NCBI GenBank assembly: GCA_037953745.1
Contig: JBAKBP010012262.1
Location: forward strand, 1-64,000
DNA length: 64,000 nucleotides
From: Lithodes maja
Lineage: Eukaryota > Arthropoda > Malacostraca > Decapoda > Lithodidae
Direction: 5' to 3'
In this document: piece after piece, positions 62,328-64,000 of the stretch
Layout: each line of letters starts with the position of its first letter
Position numbering within the stretch: position 1 is the stretch's first letter
Made by a program: the position numbers and the translations under genes
Notes under the pieces: generated by a model
Database searches by the model: none
What the model saw: only the letters and a program-made list of their open reading frames with translations
What the model was told of the DNA's origin: nothing

Positions 62328-63812
62328 TTGTTCTCCTTCTCGCCTGGCCGACCGGGTCGCTCCCCTCCTCTCGGGTGCTCCCTCGGGTTGTTTTTGCCCT
62401 TGCGCCCCTCGGTTGCCGCGAGGGACGTTGGGGGCGGCGGGTTGCGCGGTGGGGTCTCCCCTGGTGGTGGACGTCTCGACCCCCTTTCCGCTCTTGTCAC
62501 CGACGCCGGTCCATCTCTTCGGAGGTGGCCCACGTGCTCACTTCCATGCCCGAGCTGGGTAGCGTCGAGGGAGTTGACCGCCGGTCGCCCGGTTTTCCTC
62601 TCCCGTGTCTTTCTGGTCCCGTCGACAAACTGCGACGCGATGCGACCGTTGGTGGTTCTGTCGGCCCTCAACGGGCGCGTCGTGCACACACGGTTTCGGA
62701 TGCTGCCGGTACCCCTGGTACGCCTGGCCCTGTGCCCTCTGTCGTGGGTTGTGTCGCTGGCCCTCCAGGATGCGTCTTGGCTCGTTCCTCTCCATCCTCT
62801 CTTCCAGCGATTCTTGGCCGTTCGGACTTCCGATCGTGTGTTCCTGTTCGCCGGCCTTCCCTTCGGTCTCCACATCGCGCCGCGGATCTTCTCCGCACAT
62901 GTGGGGCAGGCTCTGGGTCCTCTCCTCAGGAGCGGGCTCCAGCTCCTGTTTTCCTTGGCCGACTGGTTGGTAGTTTCCGAAGCCCTCGGCCTGTGCGTTG
63001 GCGACGCCCTCACAGTCGTTCGCACCGTCGCACGGTTAGGGTTCCCCTTTTGGTGTTCCCGATTCACGCTTGACCCCGTCGCGTGTCGTGCCATGGGTCG
63101 GTCTCGCATGGGTTTTGTCCGGCGCTACGGTGACCCGGGGTCTGCCGACCGCGGTGCACCTTCGGTGGAAGGTCTTCGCCGTGTTGCCCTCGGTCTCCCT
63201 CCTGGGGTGGCTCTGGGACTCGTTCGTGGGTTCGCTGCTTTGGGCCGCTCTGCCCCTTTCCTTAGGGAGCCTCTGGCTACTCCGCCTCCTCCTCATGGGC
63301 CCCGCGGTGTTTCCGTTGCCCCTCTGGATCTGCTCCTGCCACTCCTGCGTCCCGTTCGCAGACGCTTCGGTCTCTGGGTTGCTCCGGGCTCGCTCTCTGC
63401 GGCTGTGCCCTGGTCCGCCCCCCCGCCGACGGTCTGGGTAGCCACAGATACGTCGAGCGAGGTTGGGTGGGGTTCCCGATCGAACCTGGGACGTCCACTT
63501 CCTGGCAGATGGGTGGGTCTCCCTCCACTTACCCGTCTATGCCCTCGGACTGTTGGTTCCTCTGTTCTTCCTGCGGGACCACGCGCTGGCCCTTCGGGGT
63601 CAGTCGGTGGCCTTCGGGTTAGACACTCAGACAGGCTGTCCCCTGTTTTCCTTCTGCGGGGGTTCCTCCAGGTCGTTGACTCTATTGGGGGTCTCGGTGG
63701 AGTTGTTCTTCCTCGCGGCCCGACACCCCTTCTCCTTGCATGCCTCCTCCCTGCCCGGGCCTGCCACCCTTTGGGCGGCCGCCCTGTCGTGAGGGCAGGG
63801 CGTTCTTGTTGA
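62328..63812 (+). pseudogene. DIRS RT-RNase H with catalytic Asp lost
   Basis: A 494-codon frame aligns with element 1 RT-RNase H: FLSRVFLVPSTNCDAMRPLV, RFRMLPVPLVRLAL, GLPFGLHIAPRIF and TDTSSEVGWG. The motif A aspartate is Ala (GCC, 62760-62762; SLALQDASW for SLDLKDAYW). The YLDD box is SLAD (62952-62963). The first RNase H Asp is Ala (63441-63443; VATD for IDTD). The frame contains no lysine codon and only one tyrosine. The enzyme cannot be functional. The open frame reflects A-poor composition, not selection. Confidence 0.8.
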
Positions 63813-64000
63813 ATGGGCGTTGCAACGGACTGTGTTCGCCGACCTCGCGGCTTCCTGAGGTGTTCCGGAGGTCGCCTTGTTCGCATCGGGGGTGCCGCGC
63901 CAGTTGCCTTTGGACCTCTCCCTCCGGCCTCGCGCTCCGGGGGGGGTCCGGCCGCTTTCATGGTGGCCTGGTACAGGTGGAGGTCGATCTACATCTTTCC
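63813..64000 (+). pseudogene. DIRS RNase H end and recombinase linker, A-depleted
   Basis: The sequence continues to align with 23430-23620 of element 1 (CGGACTGTGTTCGCCGACCT against CGAACCGTATTCGACGACCT; ACAGGTGGAGGTCGATCTAC against ACAGGTGGCAGTCACTGTAC). More GAC-to-GCC differences are seen at about 63839, 63872 and 63966. The element runs off the window. Confidence 0.7.

Larger units (their letters stand above)
58100..64000 (+). mobile_element. DIRS-type element 2, adenine-depleted, right side outside window
   Basis: Homology to DIRS element 1 is clear from about 61250 (gag) through RT, RNase H and the recombinase linker at the window end. From about 59500 the plus strand has very few A residues, often 1-5 per 60 bases, apart from the SINE at 60027-60250. 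The start is not fixed. Confidence 0.7.

Noticed and set aside
59600..63960. Several minus-strand frames of 140-270 codons rich in Arg, Pro and Gly
   Set aside because: They are antisense to a DIRS element in A-poor sequence, where stop codons are rare on both strands. No domain is recognisable.
59500..64000. A diversity-generating retroelement explaining the A-loss
   Set aside because: No template/variable repeat pair, no accessory gene and no DGR-type reverse transcriptase are visible. Only the outcome is similar.

Overview
The window is eukaryotic DNA from an invertebrate genome and is almost wholly made of transposable elements. The element mix fits an arthropod, most likely a decapod crustacean: CR1-group LINEs whose tail repeats a TTTACCTA-type unit, RTE-type LINEs ending in (TAGA)n, several DIRS tyrosine-recombinase retrotransposons, piggyBac elements, TTAA-flanked MITEs and a tRNA-derived SINE. 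This host assignment is inferred from the repeats. I see no bacterial genes, rRNA, tRNA gene or CRISPR array.

Layout. 1-3441: piggyBac element A on the minus strand with an intact 971-codon transposase; its left end lies outside the window. 3442-5942: non-coding DNA with two hairpin repeats and the 3' end of a (CAA)n-tailed LINE. 5943-7041: a TTAA MITE. 7042-10251: a full-length but frameshifted RTE LINE. 10252-13379: piggyBac element B, frameshifted. 13380-27566: a DIRS-type region carrying a CR1-group LINE with both ORFs open (14406-18760); its gag, RT/RNase H and recombinase genes are damaged, and the recombinase is split by about 1.6 kb of MITEs and a poly(A)-tailed repeat. 27567-36324: MITEs, poly(A)-tailed repeats, pogo-like fragments and one nested RTE copy. 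The only host-gene signal is here: an RCC1-repeat exon (31124-31299, minus) with a CRE plus YY1 motif about 340 bp upstream.

36880-46520: a CCCGGGTACC-rich satellite split by an RTE copy, a MITE and a second CR1 copy, which itself contains an opposite-strand CR1-group LINE. 47140-54661: a heavily decayed DIRS copy broken by two LINEs, one with a clear 10-bp target duplication. 54662-58010: three truncated LINE pieces joined end to end. 58011-64000: a DIRS copy strikingly poor in adenine on the plus strand. It has lost most catalytic aspartates by GAY-to-GCC changes and carries a SINE of ordinary composition.

The elements do not form a pathway. They form a stratified insertion record, in which nesting and target duplications give relative ages.
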